A stretch of 6,894 nt of DNA, from NCBI GenBank assembly GCA_021781075.1, contig JAJXXN010000230.1, positions 1-6,894 of the forward strand, written 5' to 3'. A model generated the notes under the pieces. The model ran no database searches. It saw only the letters and a program-made list of their open reading frames with translations, and was not told the DNA's origin. A program made the position numbers and the translations under genes. The stretch comes from Acidobacteriota bacterium (GTDB lineage: Bacteria > Acidobacteriota > Terriglobia > Terriglobales > Acidobacteriaceae). Shown piece by piece: positions 6,440 through 6,894 of this stretch. Numbering within the stretch: the first letter of the stretch is position 1; each line of letters begins with the position of its first letter.

Positions 6440-6894
6440 TTAAAACATTTTGAAGTGGATGACGAGATATTTCTTGGGATTGGTGCGCATGCCATTGAGC
6501 AACTGGGCAGCCTGGTCCATCGCCTGATCGGTGTGGTCGTAGAGTGATTTGCTTCGGAAAAGCTGCCCGACGGTGCCGCGTCCGGCATCCACCTCGGTAA
6601 GCAGGCTGTCAAGGTGGGTGATGGATTCGTCGAGCTTGCGCGCGAATTCCGGATCGTTGATGAATTTGCCCGCCGCGCCCTTGCCGGACTTGATGGTGCC
6701 AAGAAGCTGGTTGGTGTTGTCGATGGCCGCGTCGAGGTCGTTATACAGCTTGGGGTCGTGGACCAGCTTGCCGGCGGTGCCGTTGCCGGCATCGATGGAG
6801 GTGGCGATATTGTCCAGATGGGCGAAGGCATCGTTGGCGCGGTTGTAGAGCGCGTCATCATTGACGAGCTTGCCGAGCGTGCCTTTGCCGCCAG
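6440..6894 (-). CDS. MCE/MlaD-family lipid-transport protein, C-terminal part, 5' end outside window
   Basis: The frame is open from the right edge to the TAA at 6442-6440, giving 150 complete codons. Almost all of it is four tandem 34-residue units, each starting GxG(T/A)xG(K/Q)(L/F) and continuing with an amphipathic helical stretch ending around LLxxI: GKGTLGKLVN, GNGTAGKLVH, GKGAAGKFIN and GRGTVGQLFR. The protein closes with NPKKYLVIHFKMF. This repeated GxGTxGKL pattern and a PKKY-type end are typical of the C-terminal region of MCE-domain (MlaD-like) proteins, the periplasmic substrate-binding parts of ABC systems that move phospholipids or other lipids across the envelope. The diagnostic MCE domain and N-terminal membrane anchor would lie beyond the right edge, so the family call rests on the C-terminus alone. 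Permease and ATPase genes are commonly adjacent and may lie upstream, to the right. The amidohydrolase follows 57 bases downstream. Confidence 0.78.
   Translation of the reverse strand, partial: GGKGTLGKLVNDDALYNRANDAFAHLDNIATSIDAGNGTAGKLVHDPKLYNDLDAAIDNTNQLLGTIKSGKGAAGKFINDPEFARKLDESITHLDSLLTEVDAGRGTVGQLFRSKSLYDHTDQAMDQAAQLLNGMRTNPKKYLVIHFKMF
6482..6889 (-). repeat. Four exact-length 34-residue (102-bp) tandem coding repeats
   Basis: Units run 6889-6788, 6787-6686, 6685-6584 and 6583-6482 on the minus strand, with no insertion or deletion between them. The protein pattern is GxG(T/A)xG(K/Q)(L/F) followed by about 26 residues with regularly spaced hydrophobics. The units differ at many codons, so this is an old, selected repeat, not a recent DNA duplication. 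More units may lie beyond the right edge. Confidence 0.85.

Noticed and set aside
6379..6861. 160-codon minus-strand open frame at the right end
   Set aside because: It is a different frame from the MCE protein, whose regular 34-residue repeats show which frame is coding. The Thr/Ser/Pro-rich product is a shadow.

Overview
The window is a gene-dense, GC-rich stretch of bacterial chromosome with seven protein-coding genes and no RNA gene, insertion sequence, CRISPR array or phage gene that I can see. There is no gene-free stretch longer than about 70 bases. The content best fits Acidobacteriota (class Terriglobia or a relative): secreted glycosidases, a small secreted protein with a carboxypeptidase-regulatory-like fold, a secreted amidohydrolase, an MCE lipid-transport protein ending in a PKKY-type tail, and high G/C at third codon positions. 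This assignment is an inference from gene content, not from a marker gene.

Layout from left to right. (1) Minus strand: a large exported beta-N-acetylhexosaminidase (GH20), 1-2343, cut by the left edge at its C-terminus. It lies 18 bases downstream of a complete hslR-type gene (ribosome-associated heat shock protein 15, 2362-2775), so the two probably form one transcript. (2) A 66-base divergent intergenic region. (3) Plus strand: a small exported protein with a beta-sandwich-like domain and a Pro/Gln/Ala-rich tail (2842-3366), followed after 9 bases by a short-chain dehydrogenase/reductase with a pteridine-reductase-like NADPH motif (3376-4116). (4) Minus strand, converging with a single base between stop codons: a PHP-type phosphatase of the CpsB/CapC family (4118-4951), preceded by an exported metal-dependent amidohydrolase (4982-6382), preceded by the C-terminal part of an MCE/MlaD-family lipid-transport protein (6440-6894, cut by the right edge).

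The right-hand minus-strand genes read MCE protein, amidohydrolase, CpsB-like phosphatase, with gaps of 57 and 30 bases, and could be co-transcribed. A loose envelope theme (lipid transport, exopolysaccharide control, exported hydrolases) joins much of the window, but no gene set here forms a recognisable pathway. I do not see a convincing undescribed system. The most notable structures are the exact 34-residue tandem repeat in the MCE protein, the exported amidohydrolase with an intact deaminase/chlorohydrolase-type active site but unknown substrate, and weak or absent Shine-Dalgarno sequences at four of the six visible start codons.
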